Assembly (NCBI RefSeq): GCF_001297705.1
Contig: NZ_LIRF01000007.1
Location: forward strand, 248,001-312,000
Direction: 5' to 3'
Origin: Chryseobacterium sp. ERMR1:04
GTDB taxonomy: Bacteria > Bacteroidota > Bacteroidia > Flavobacteriales > Weeksellaceae
DNA: 64,000 nucleotides
Shown: positions 35,645-43,573 of the stretch, in pieces
Numbering within the stretch: the first letter of the stretch is position 1
How the letters are laid out: each line of letters begins with the position of its first letter
Notes under the pieces: generated by a model
What the model saw: only the letters and a program-made list of their open reading frames with translations
Databases searched by the model: none
What the model was told of the DNA's origin: nothing
Position numbers and translations under genes: made by a program

Positions 35645-36298
35645 TTAGTTCTGACTGATCATCATCATCTTACGGTAGGAATAAATATCCTCAATCGTAA
35701 CGACCGTCATTTCTCTTTTTGCTGCAAAATCTACGATCTCTGGAAGTCTTGCCATAGAACCGTCTTCGTTCGTTAATTCACAAAGCACGGCATCATCACC
35801 AAGCTTGGCCAGTTTTACCAAATCTACGCTTCCTTCGGTATGTCCACGTCTTTCAAAAACGCCATCTTTTCTGGCAATTAAAGGGAAAACGTGTCCCGGA
35901 CTTGCAATATGTTCTGCCAAAGCATTTTTGGCAATCGCTGTTTTGATGGTTGTTACTCGGTCTTTCGCTGAAACACCTGATTCTACGCCTTCTTTAGCTT
36001 CAATGGTAATGGTAAAAGCCGTTTGATTTTTTGAGTTATTGCTTTCTACCATCGGGCGAAGATTAAGATGTTTACTTTTCTCTTCCGAGATGCATAAACA
36101 AACGATGCCGCTGCATTCGCGGATCAAAAGTGCCATGTCTTTTTCTGTAATGGTAGAGGCTGGGAAGATGATATCGCCTTCGTTTTCACGGTTTTCATCA
36201 TCTACTAAAAGGATGCCTTTTCCTTGTTGTAATTTTAAAAGTGCATTTTCTACACGTTCTTGGGAGGTAGCTCCGAATTTTTCTAATAATTTTTCCAT
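35645..36298 (-). CDS. ribB: 3,4-dihydroxy-2-butanone 4-phosphate synthase
   Basis: Makes the four-carbon unit of riboflavin from ribulose 5-phosphate. It is 217 residues, the length of the stand-alone enzyme (not the RibBA fusion). Motifs: [10 protein letters not shown] (metal and substrate binding), [50 protein letters not shown] and [11 protein letters not shown]. It is controlled by an FMN riboswitch in its leader and followed by a terminator. No other rib gene is near, as in organisms with split riboflavin genes. Confidence 0.96.
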   Translation of the reverse strand: MEKLLEKFGATSQERVENALLKLQQGKGILLVDDENRENEGDIIFPASTITEKDMALLIRECSGIVCLCISEEKSKHLNLRPMVESNNSKNQTAFTITIEAKEGVESGVSAKDRVTTIKTAIAKNALAEHIASPGHVFPLIARKDGVFERRGHTEGSVDLVKLAKLGDDAVLCELTNEDGSMARLPEIVDFAAKREMTVVTIEDIYSYRKMMMISQN

Positions 36299-36395
36299 GT
36301 TATTTTACTGTTGAAAGTTAAAATACACTTCGGTACATGGAAATGAAAGACAACACAACAAGTCTATCAAAATAGTCTTATTGATTGTTTCATTT

Positions 36396-36514
36396 TCTTC
36401 TCTCATCCAGACTATAACTGTCGGTTTTGGAGTTTCACCAAATCAGTCCTTTCGTTAAAAAGGAGTCGCGGACTGTAACCGCCGGTAGGGAATTGCGCCC
36501 TGCCCCGAAGAAAA
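36396..36514 (-). promoter_or_regulatory. FMN riboswitch (RFN element) upstream of ribB
   Basis: On the minus strand it shows the RFN consensus in order: CTTCGGGGCAGGG, AATTCCCTACCGGCGGT, GTCCGCGA, GATTTGGTGAAACTCC, AACCGACAGTTATAGTCTGG and ATGAGAGAAGA. The paired ends CTTC/GAAG close the central junction. It ends about 97 bases before the ribB ATG, leaving room for an expression platform. It represses ribB when FMN is plentiful. Confidence 0.95.
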
Positions 36515-36652
36515 CTTATGTTAAGTTTTACTGTATGTTTGTTTTAATTGTTCTTTTTTAATTCATAAATTTTTTATCTAACGCACAGGCTGCTAATTTC
36601 GGGAAGTTTTTTGAATTGGGGAAGAGTTTGTAAATACTATTTAAAACTATTT

Positions 36653-37084
36653 TTATCTACAGGCACATTCATGATTTTCATTTAAATAGGCAATGGTTGC
36701 TTTGCACATTTTTTCTAAAGTATCAATGTTGATATCAGAAAGCTTTTTGATGTAGATGCACGCTTTCCCTATTTTAAATTTTCTAAAGTCGTCTAATAAA
36801 TGCTTGCTTTCTTCGGTCGGCGAATAAACATATAGGGAGAACTCAACTTTTCGGGGTGAAAATCCGATGAGTGGCATGTCGCCTTCATGTCCGCTTGCAT
36901 ATTTATAATGATAGCTGCCGAATCCTATAATGGTCGGTCCCCACATTTTAGGCTCAAATCCTGACCATTCGCTCATAAGTTGTATTAACTGAAAACTATC
37001 TGCTTTCTTTTCGTCTTTTTCTACAAATGAGTTTATAAAATCTGTTACGTTGATGCTGGTTTCGTTGGTTTTATTTTTAGCCAT
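36653..37084 (-). CDS. DUF1801 domain protein
   Basis: 143 residues with the DUF1801 (YdhG-like) core: LIQLMSEWSGFEPKMWGPTIIGFGSYHYKY and GFSPRKVEFSLYVYSP. The fold is an open sandwich; the biochemical role of this family is not known. It is cytoplasmic. It is 2 bases from the SMI1-type gene upstream, and the three genes up to 38523 form one unit on the minus strand, at the start of a long array of small proteins. Confidence 0.85.
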   Translation of the reverse strand: MAKNKTNETSINVTDFINSFVEKDEKKADSFQLIQLMSEWSGFEPKMWGPTIIGFGSYHYKYASGHEGDMPLIGFSPRKVEFSLYVYSPTEESKHLLDDFRKFKIGKACIYIKKLSDINIDTLEKMCKATIAYLNENHECACR

Positions 37085-37086
37085 GG

Positions 37087-37842
37087 TTATTCGTATTCTC
37101 TTAAGTAGGTTACCATCTTTTTCTCCATAAATTCAATAAACGAATTCGCTATTTTTATAGCTTTAGGAGGTTGGTTTTCGTGGGCAAAAATGTAGATGCT
37201 TTTATTCTCTAGATTGTACAGTAATTGATCTCCATCGCCATACAGCCAAAATTCACCTAGAATCAGATATTGTTTCTTTTGAATCGTTTCGATGGTTAAT
37301 TCTTTAAAGTCAATGCCTATCCCTTCAAGCTGTAAGATTGATACATTTTGATACCATATTGCGAGATCTTCAGGAAGTTGTATGGAAAGTTCTTTCTCTG
37401 TATTTTGAATTGTTTCCTGTTTTTCGCCGGCTTGAATAACATCGGAATTACTATAAGATTTGGTTAATTGTTTAAAAAATTTAGGATAAGTATCTTTTAA
37501 ATATCCGAATTTATTTTCTACCTCTTTCTGGAGTAGTTTTTCTTTTTGTTTCTCTGCTTTACAGAAACTATCAAATTCTTTTTCCCATCCTTTTTTATAG
37601 AGATCAGATAAAGAGACCTTTATTTCTTTAGATGTTAGCCAGTCAAAAGCTGCCAGCTGCCCGATGTATAAATTCTTGATCCCACTGAAACTGTCTTTTG
37701 GTTTTACTTTAAGAAAAGCCGTTCTCCCACATATTTTTTCTACGGAATCTTTATGGGTAGTAAACCAGTTTATCCATTCCTCGGCAACGAGTTTTCCTTC
37801 AGACAGGTTGGTGAATTTGTCAATAAGTTCTTGTTGTGTCAT
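37087..37842 (-). CDS. SMI1/KNR4 (SUKH) domain protein
   Basis: 251 residues. An unrecognised N-terminal half of about 140 residues (EEWINWFTTHKDSVEKICGRT ... partly quoted) is followed by a SUKH domain (145-245) that begins IQNTEKELSIQLPEDLAIWYQNVS and ends YLREYE. SUKH proteins are the most common immunity proteins of polymorphic toxins and bind nuclease or deaminase toxins in the cytoplasm. No toxin is next to it. It follows the DUF4272 gene by 12 bases. Confidence 0.75.
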   Translation of the reverse strand: MTQQELIDKFTNLSEGKLVAEEWINWFTTHKDSVEKICGRTAFLKVKPKDSFSGIKNLYIGQLAAFDWLTSKEIKVSLSDLYKKGWEKEFDSFCKAEKQKEKLLQKEVENKFGYLKDTYPKFFKQLTKSYSNSDVIQAGEKQETIQNTEKELSIQLPEDLAIWYQNVSILQLEGIGIDFKELTIETIQKKQYLILGEFWLYGDGDQLLYNLENKSIYIFAHENQPPKAIKIANSFIEFMEKKMVTYLREYE

Positions 37843-37854
37843 GTCTGAAATAGA

Positions 37855-38523
37855 TTAAGTATCACAAGAAACATCATCCCATTCCTGCCTCATATAATTC
37901 ACAAGCCAATTGAGTGCATACTGTCTTTCATAAACAATTCCTGAATCTATGGTTGTCATTTCCAAATTGTTTATTCGGGCATCCACACAAGCCCAATGGT
38001 ATCTGTAATAAAGATCATTAGCATCTAATATTTCAGCTTTTGAACGGAGTTGATTGTTGGTCTTGATAAACTCATTCGGATCGTTATCTCCACCAATAGG
38101 GTATTTGTCAAGAGCAATATCATTTAAATCACATAATTCATTCGGAAAAGGGAGATTGTCGACAAGCTGTAGTGCCCAGAGTAAAACCCAAATGCATTCA
38201 CATTTCCAGGTTTCCTGAAATTTTTTGTCTTCGGTTGGGTTCTGTAGAAAGTCTTTTTCATCAGGTGTTGTATGTTCCCAAAGATTGCACTCTTCAAGAT
38301 AGCTGATGGCTTCTTCCGAATCTATACTGTCAAAAGCAACTAAGTTGGTAATAGATAAGATAGCCGCTCTTATTGCAACTTCTTTAGGAGTTCGAAGGGT
38401 TGTTTCCTCTTCCGACTCAATATAGGGAAGATTAACATTGATTTTGATACCTTCTTTTTTGAGAATTTCGTGAGTCTTTTCTTTTCTGGAAAGTTCTTCC
38501 TTATTTTTCAGAATGTCTGTCAT
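37855..38523 (-). CDS. DUF4272 domain protein
   Basis: 222 residues; recognised by RTPKEVAIRAAILSITNLVAF, ECIWVLLWAL and the C-terminal LDANDLYYRYHWACVDAR. DUF4272 is a cytoplasmic family of unknown activity, often next to immunity-like genes. It heads the three-gene run with the SUKH and DUF1801 genes. No signal peptide. Confidence 0.82.
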   Translation of the reverse strand: MTDILKNKEELSRKEKTHEILKKEGIKINVNLPYIESEEETTLRTPKEVAIRAAILSITNLVAFDSIDSEEAISYLEECNLWEHTTPDEKDFLQNPTEDKKFQETWKCECIWVLLWALQLVDNLPFPNELCDLNDIALDKYPIGGDNDPNEFIKTNNQLRSKAEILDANDLYYRYHWACVDARINNLEMTTIDSGIVYERQYALNWLVNYMRQEWDDVSCDT

Positions 38524-38819
38524 ATAATGGATTTAAAGTGGTGGGCTAACTTACGAAAACTATAAATTATTTGAAAGATAATATGTCTTAAAACTTTCTA
38601 AAATGATGATGGAGGTGTTGAGATTAAAAATACGTTTGAACTATTAAGTACATTGAAAAAGCTAAGTTTAATTAAGAAAAATCAAATAAATTTTTAAGTA
38701 TTAAAGTGAAGCTAAACTTAAATTCTAAACAAAATCTTAATGGTAAAAACTTTAGAATAACTACTATAAGAAGGGTGATTTTCAAGGAAGATAAAATTTT
38801 TAAAATATAAGAAGATTCC

Positions 38820-39119
38820 TTATTCTTTTATCCTATTCTTTATATCCATATTTCCACCAAGAATTCTAGTGATTTCTATCTCATCTGTGTTGATGATTCT
38901 ATAAAAAATGATATGCTTGTTGGCTAAAAAACCTAAAGTATGAGGATCTATTTCACTGTATTTTTTTCCAATAGATGGATTTTCACTGAGCTGTCTACAG
39001 AAGTTAATCAACTGTAAATAATATTTGTCAGCTTGATTTTCAGACCAAAATTCATAAGTATATTCATATATTTTGGAAAGATCTTCAAGGGCTTTATTGG
39101 TCAAGAAATAGTTGGCCAT
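38820..39119 (-). CDS. parE: ParE-type toxin of a toxin-antitoxin pair
   Basis: 99 residues with the RelE/ParE fold: KALEDLSKIYEYTYEFWSE, PSIGKKYSEIDPHTLGFLANKHIIFYRI and a C-terminal ILGGNMDIKNRI. The ParE clade inhibits DNA gyrase; the RelE clade cleaves mRNA. The pattern here and the ParD partner favour ParE. Its start overlaps the antitoxin stop (TAATG), so translation is coupled. Confidence 0.88.
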   Translation of the reverse strand: MANYFLTNKALEDLSKIYEYTYEFWSENQADKYYLQLINFCRQLSENPSIGKKYSEIDPHTLGFLANKHIIFYRIINTDEIEITRILGGNMDIKNRIKE

Positions 39120-39364
39120 TATTTTTTCATTTTGGCTTTTAGAGATTCCAGATGTTTGTTAGGATTAAAGTCGGTAGCAATTCCACTATCAATTCCTTCT
39201 TGAATTGCATTTTTCAAAATTTGAATTTTATTTTCTTCTTCCTCCAACAATCTTAGGCCCGCCCGAATGACTTCACTTGCGTTTTTATATCTTCCTTCTA
39301 AAACTTTGCCATCTACGAAATGTTCAAAGTAATCTCCTAAAGAAACAGATGTATTTCGTCCCAT
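39119..39364 (-). CDS. parD: ParD-type antitoxin
   Basis: 81 residues of the ribbon-helix-helix ParD family: MGRNTSVSLGDYFEHFVDGK, then RYKNASEVIRAGLRLLEEEE and a C-terminal toxin-binding helix. It should bind ParE and repress its own promoter. The gene comes first and is followed by the toxin gene, the usual order, and a palindromic operator lies upstream. Confidence 0.92.
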   Translation of the reverse strand: MGRNTSVSLGDYFEHFVDGKVLEGRYKNASEVIRAGLRLLEEEENKIQILKNAIQEGIDSGIATDFNPNKHLESLKAKMKK

Positions 39365-39382
39365 TTTATTTATGATTTAAAA

Positions 39383-39414
39383 ATTACCAATATAAAATTA
39401 CCAAATATTGGTAA
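39383..39414. promoter_or_regulatory. Operator of the parDE operon
   Basis: A perfect palindrome TTACCAAATATTGGTAA (39398-39414) preceded by another half-site ATTACCAATAT (39383-39393), 20-50 bases before the parD start. Such repeated half-sites are where ribbon-helix-helix antitoxins bind. Confidence 0.6.
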
Positions 39415-39512
39415 CTTATGCAAACTTATTTCTTCCTATTCTTATATAATATGTGTTATAAATTATTGGAAATAAGTCTATTATTTGAGTTTTTATTTTA
39501 TGTAAAAATAAA

Positions 39513-39537
39513 AAATGCTCCATGGAATAGAGCATTT
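39513..39537 (-). terminator. Terminator after the SHOCT-domain gene
   Basis: AAATGCTC and GAGCATTT arms around a 9-base loop, followed on the minus strand by a T run, 10 bases after the stop of the gene at 39547. Confidence 0.75.
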
Positions 39538-39546
39538 GTGTATTGA

Positions 39547-40107
39547 TTATTTTTCATTCATAATTTTATCTTTTTCCTTTTGGAATTCTTCTTCCGATAA
39601 AACTCCAGCATCTTTCAATTCTTTTATCTTCTTCAGTTTATCATATTTTGTTTCAGAACTTTGAACTTGGGATTTTTCTTTGGGCATGAACTCATCGGGA
39701 ATAATAATTTCACCAGATTTAATGGCGTTTTCTATATCCATTTCATAGTTGATGAGTCCGCTTCCGATCTTTACATAATATACGTATCCATTCTTTTTAT
39801 TTCCTCTGGGCATTACTTTTTTTACCTTAAAAGTGAGTCCGGAATTATTTCTTCTGAAAGAGTTGGCCTGGTTGGCAAGACCTTGATAGCCGGTTGTAGA
39901 GCTGTAATTGAATAAAGAAGAGGCGTTGGTTCGGATAAACTTAAAATCACCATCGTTCATAGAGCCGGTTCCTATTTTCAGATCTAAACCTTCATACACT
40001 TTAAAACCTGTTGAGGTCGTTAGGGTATCATTTTCAAATTTTGGAAGGGATTGTGAAAGTGAGATTCCAAAAATAAAGAGTGTAAAAGCCAATAGTAGTT
40101 TTTTCAT
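39547..40107 (-). CDS. Exported protein with C-terminal SHOCT domain
   Basis: 186 residues from ATG 40107, which gives a clean signal peptide (MKKLLLAFTLFIFGISLSQ); the frame to 40143 would place 12 polar residues before it. The C-terminal 35 residues (YDKLKKIKELKDAGVLSEEEFQKEKDKI) are a SHOCT domain, a short helix-turn-helix oligomerisation module. The middle part (FKFIRTNASSLFNYSS... ) is unrecognised. It ends at its own terminator. Confidence 0.78.
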   Translation of the reverse strand: MKKLLLAFTLFIFGISLSQSLPKFENDTLTTSTGFKVYEGLDLKIGTGSMNDGDFKFIRTNASSLFNYSSTTGYQGLANQANSFRRNNSGLTFKVKKVMPRGNKKNGYVYYVKIGSGLINYEMDIENAIKSGEIIIPDEFMPKEKSQVQSSETKYDKLKKIKELKDAGVLSEEEFQKEKDKIMNEK

Positions 40108-40209
40108 TGTTTTATATTTAATTATCAAAAAATTGAGAATCAAAAGTAAAACGAATTGTTATGATGACCTTACGGGAACCCTTTTGCAGAAGTGCTTTTA
40201 CGAACAATG

Positions 40210-40818
40210 TTAATAAAACTGTTGTATTGTTTCAATTGTTTTGGTTTGAGTATCAAGGAAAAGATAAATACTTCCGTTATCATGAAAAAACTCACAATCT
40301 TTAATATCTACTTGAGCCAGAAAGAATAAAGGCTTGTCATTTTTTATTGGCCACTGCGGATTTTGTATCCACTTTGGAGGTTTAGATTGAAACTTAAAAA
40401 GTTCTGAATATCGATTTTTAATCAATTGCTTTTGTTCTGATTTTGATAGCGTTTTATCTGACGGTAAAATATATTTCTCAATAAATTCAGAGTCGGCATC
40501 AATGTATTTTGGACTTAGCATTGAGATTAAATTATACTCCTCTGCGTATTTATTTGACGGATTCGCTTCAATTCCTGCTTTTTTTAAAAACAATTCTATG
40601 GTACCTTGAGCATTTAAAATGCCTGTCGAACTGTTGTAATCTTGCTCTGCCAAATATAAGAATACGGTTGTGCCTTCAAGGTAGGTTCCTTTCCAGTTGA
40701 TAACCGCTGCGGAAAGAAATGTTTCAAGAATCGGATTGGTAAAAAGTTGTTCTTCAAATTCTTTTGGGGAAAGATTTCCTTCAATAAACTGAGTGAGGAT
40801 CTGTATTTCTTTTGCCAT
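40210..40818 (-). CDS. Immunity-like protein of unknown family
   Basis: 202 residues, cytoplasmic. The C-terminal part reads PPKWIQNPQWPIKNDKPLFFLAQVDI and later HDNGSIYLFLDTQT, a pattern seen in YwqG-like (DUF1963-type) and related immunity-associated proteins. The N-terminal 90 residues begin KEIQILTQFIEGNLSPKEFEEQL, a helical segment found in other toxin-immunity-type proteins. I cannot name the family firmly. Confidence 0.65.
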   Translation of the reverse strand: MAKEIQILTQFIEGNLSPKEFEEQLFTNPILETFLSAAVINWKGTYLEGTTVFLYLAEQDYNSSTGILNAQGTIELFLKKAGIEANPSNKYAEEYNLISMLSPKYIDADSEFIEKYILPSDKTLSKSEQKQLIKNRYSELFKFQSKPPKWIQNPQWPIKNDKPLFFLAQVDIKDCEFFHDNGSIYLFLDTQTKTIETIQQFY

Positions 40819-40823
40819 AAATT

Positions 40824-41609
40824 CTATTTCTTTTCAATAACAATGTTTTTGAGTTCAAAAGGAATTCTCTGAATAGATTTTTCATTTTCTATCATCAGCT
40901 CAATTCGGATTTGGCCTCTTTCGGTTGGAGTCATTTCTTTTTTTAATTTAACAAATTTATAGGTGATTCCGGTCTTTTTATCATCTATTGATAAGTTGTT
41001 GTATCCGGGATCCGGATTGTCGTTGATGAAATAGATCAGTTTTTGTTTATCATTATATCGATAAGCATAGATGAGGTCGTAGGATTTAAAATCAATTTTT
41101 TTATACTCTTCGTCATCATTTATTGAATAGCTAAAGTCTGGAAAATTTTTATTAATTACGGTGGAATCTACAATACTAAAATAAAGGTCAGGATTTTTTG
41201 CGTTTATTTTTTTATCCACAAGATTGGTATTTCGCTTTATTTCATTGAGGGTGCCCAAATCAAAATAGGAGTCATTGTCTTTTGAAGGCTTAAAATATTT
41301 CATGACCCCTTTTATATCTACGGTCTTAAATTGATGAGCCGGAATGTAATAGCGTTTTACCTTAGTATCTCCATTATTATAGTTGTAATTAATGGGATAT
41401 TCTTTATTTTCTTTAAGTACTTTCTGGGTATTATCAGTAACCGTTAAGGTGTCAAAATTAATCAGATCAAATTTACTGGATGGCTTGTCTATATATAAAT
41501 TGATTTCAATAAAATTATCATATTGATTAGCATAAGAAAGCTCTATTTTATGTTGAGCGAACAACTGAATATAAGCCAATGCGAAAATTACTAGAAATAT
41601 TTTATTCAT
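40824..41609 (-). CDS. Exported protein of unknown function
   Basis: 261 residues with a signal peptide (MNKIFLVIFALAYIQLFAQ) and a beta-rich mature part with many Asp/Asn/Tyr residues. It precedes the immunity-like gene by 5 bases and likely shares its transcript. A perfect DnaA box (41212-41220) lies inside the coding sequence. No family recognised. Confidence 0.7.
   Translation of the reverse strand: MNKIFLVIFALAYIQLFAQHKIELSYANQYDNFIEINLYIDKPSSKFDLINFDTLTVTDNTQKVLKENKEYPINYNYNNGDTKVKRYYIPAHQFKTVDIKGVMKYFKPSKDNDSYFDLGTLNEIKRNTNLVDKKINAKNPDLYFSIVDSTVINKNFPDFSYSINDDEEYKKIDFKSYDLIYAYRYNDKQKLIYFINDNPDPGYNNLSIDDKKTGITYKFVKLKKEMTPTERGQIRIELMIENEKSIQRIPFELKNIVIEKK
41212..41220 (+). other. Perfect DnaA box
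   Basis: TTATCCACA, the full DnaA-box consensus, inside the exported-protein gene and about 490 bases from the paired boxes in the next gap. A chance match here is possible. Confidence 0.4.
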
Positions 41610-41926
41610 TATTATAGATCTTGATCTAAGGTGTGTTTAAAGATCGTTAAATTAATGAATATAAAATAGGAGAAAGGAGTAGGAGGTTTTTAATGTTTAT
41701 TAAAGTTATCCACAATTGGAATTAATTGTATAAAATTGTGGATAACTTTTCTGGTGTATCAAAATGTTGTATTTAGCTAATGATACTGTGTGGTTTGTTA
41801 ATCTAGGATAGATACTTCTGTGTTTATAATGGATGTTGAATTGTTAGTAACTTGTTGATAAAAATTTATAAGATATTAATAAGGTGTTAGTAAAATGTTA
41901 GTTATTTTAATTAGAATACGGTTGCT
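41610..41926. other. AT-rich gap with paired DnaA boxes, oriC-like
   Basis: 317 bases without a gene. An inverted pair of perfect DnaA boxes, TTATCCACA (41706-41714) and TGTGGATAA (41737-41745), is the core of a longer dyad (AAAGTTATCCACAATT and its complement). Downstream come TGTTGATAA (41853-41861, one mismatch to the box), TGTTAGTAA twice (41842-41850 and 41885-41893) and TGTTAGTTA (41896-41904) in AT-rich DNA. This arrangement recalls an origin or a DnaA-titration locus. Replication function is inferred; all neighbouring genes run one way, which gives no support from strand bias. Confidence 0.4.
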
Positions 41927-42781
41927 TTATGATCTGTTATTAAGTTCTGCAAACTGAATCTGAAATTCATCAGCATTTATCGTTCCCATAGCAAATTGAT
42001 ATTGAAGCAATTCGGATTTTTCACTTTTGGTTAGAAGGCGGTTATTAATTTGTTCTATGATTTGATCTTCATCCTTCACAGTTCCCAGGATATGAGCCTT
42101 TTGCTGAAATGCTTTAAAATATCTGATCCCAAATTTTCTCTGAGAAACTGCATCAAAATGAATGTTATCCGGATTAGCTGTTAAACCTTCAGCAGAAGCA
42201 AAGTAGCAGTCATCATGATTTTGGGCAAATTCTAATAATGCTTTATTAATTTCATGATGCTCATTAAAATATTGACCATACATTCCGTCTTGTAAAAAGT
42301 CACCCAATCCACCAACGATCAGAGGAATATGTGGGACATGCAGTTCTTCTCTTAAGGTTTTTATAAGTAAGGTAAACTTTTCTGTGTAGGATTGATGCTT
42401 TTTCCCACTGCTGTCATTTTCTCCCTGATGCCAGAGGATTCCACTTAATGTACTTATTTTTTGTGCTGCTTTTGCCTGAAAAACAGCATTTTGAAATAAC
42501 GGACCTTCGATACTCCAATCGTCTAAGCTTGTTCCGCCATCAGCACACGGAATTAAGGCAATATCGTCTTCCTGATTATGGAACAAACGCCACGAAGAAG
42601 CGAAAGATGCTGCCAGGCTAATTCCAGAAGTAGATCGGTCACAATTAATGGGTTCCGACATTGTTTGCCATCTTCCGTTTCTCAGCATTTTTATCTTTTC
42701 GTCATGAATAGGAGAAACTTCCTGTAGAAAGCCACGACCAGCCATATTAGATTGGCCGATCATTAAAAATGAATGTATCAT
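41927..42781 (-). CDS. SASA-domain carbohydrate esterase
   Basis: 284 residues of the sialate O-acetylesterase/CE6 fold (SGNH hydrolase). The nucleophile is Ser11 in GQSNMAGRG, the oxyanion-site Gly and Asn appear in GGTSLDDW and WHQGENDS, and Asp-His in PDNIHFDA. It removes acetyl groups from sugars. There is no signal peptide, so it acts inside the cell or on imported sugars. The C-terminal 45 residues are an added helical tail. It follows a TetR regulator by 24 bases. Confidence 0.88.
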   Translation of the reverse strand: MIHSFLMIGQSNMAGRGFLQEVSPIHDEKIKMLRNGRWQTMSEPINCDRSTSGISLAASFASSWRLFHNQEDDIALIPCADGGTSLDDWSIEGPLFQNAVFQAKAAQKISTLSGILWHQGENDSSGKKHQSYTEKFTLLIKTLREELHVPHIPLIVGGLGDFLQDGMYGQYFNEHHEINKALLEFAQNHDDCYFASAEGLTANPDNIHFDAVSQRKFGIRYFKAFQQKAHILGTVKDEDQIIEQINNRLLTKSEKSELLQYQFAMGTINADEFQIQFAELNNRS

Positions 42782-42805
42782 TGTATTTACGTATTATTCT
42801 TTTTT

Positions 42806-43423
42806 TTACTTTTTTAATGCCTTATAAACCTTGGCGAAGGTGCTCCATAGTATTTCATCGGTTAAAACAAAAGGAAGTCCGTTTACATTTTTTCCCTGTT
42901 GATGAAAGCGTAATAGAGTATTTAAGGGAGCGAAAGCAATGGACCAGTAAATTTCAAATGGGGCTTCTTCAATTTCTCCACGTTGTACCGTATTGGAAAT
43001 AAATTCTAAAAGATTATTCTTGAATTTACTCATAAACAATCCCGGCTTTTCATTAAACATTTTTACAAATTGCTGACTGTAATGTGAATTATTAATTTGC
43101 TCAAAGAAAGGCATCAGAAGCGGATTTTTGATGGCATAATGATATCTGTTGGTCCATTGCACACGAAGTCCTTCTTCCAACGAAGAGTTTGGGTCGAATC
43201 CTTCATTAATAAGTGCTTCCATTTTGTTTCCTTCTTCAATAACCAGTTGAACAATAAGGTCATCCTTGTCTTTATAATATACATAAGGAGTACCGACAGA
43301 AATATTACAGGCTTTTGCTAATTTATTGATCGTAAATCCATCCAATCCATCTTTTACAATGATTTCAATGGCCTTTTGTTTTATTATATGTTCTTTGTGT
43401 GGATCTCTGTTTCGCATATTCAC
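42806..43423 (-). CDS. TetR-family regulator
   Basis: 205 residues: the N-terminal helix-turn-helix domain IIVKDGLDGFTINKLAKACNISVGTPYVYYKDKDDLI is typical (quoted as position markers about 20-56), followed by an all-helical ligand domain. ATG 43417 is a possible alternative start. It heads a two-gene unit with the esterase, and a 32-nt perfect palindrome 15 bases upstream is the obvious autoregulatory operator. Confidence 0.92.
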   Translation of the reverse strand: MNMRNRDPHKEHIIKQKAIEIIVKDGLDGFTINKLAKACNISVGTPYVYYKDKDDLIVQLVIEEGNKMEALINEGFDPNSSLEEGLRVQWTNRYHYAIKNPLLMPFFEQINNSHYSQQFVKMFNEKPGLFMSKFKNNLLEFISNTVQRGEIEEAPFEIYWSIAFAPLNTLLRFHQQGKNVNGLPFVLTDEILWSTFAKVYKALKK

Positions 43424-43438
43424 TTTATTATGAGTATT

Positions 43439-43470
43439 TTATAATTAAATGAATATTCATTTAATTATAA
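43439..43470. promoter_or_regulatory. TetR operator, 32-nt perfect palindrome
   Basis: A perfect dyad whose half is TTATAATTAAATGAAT, centred at 43454/43455 and just before the TetR gene. The core ATGAATATTCAT resembles known TetR-family operators. Confidence 0.7.
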
Positions 43471-43573
43471 TTGCAAATGTATATTATTTTTGAATATGTA
43501 CAAAGAAAGTGGGTGTTAAAATATTTTAATAGAAATAATTATGAAACTTATGAGGCAGTAAAAATCAAATATT

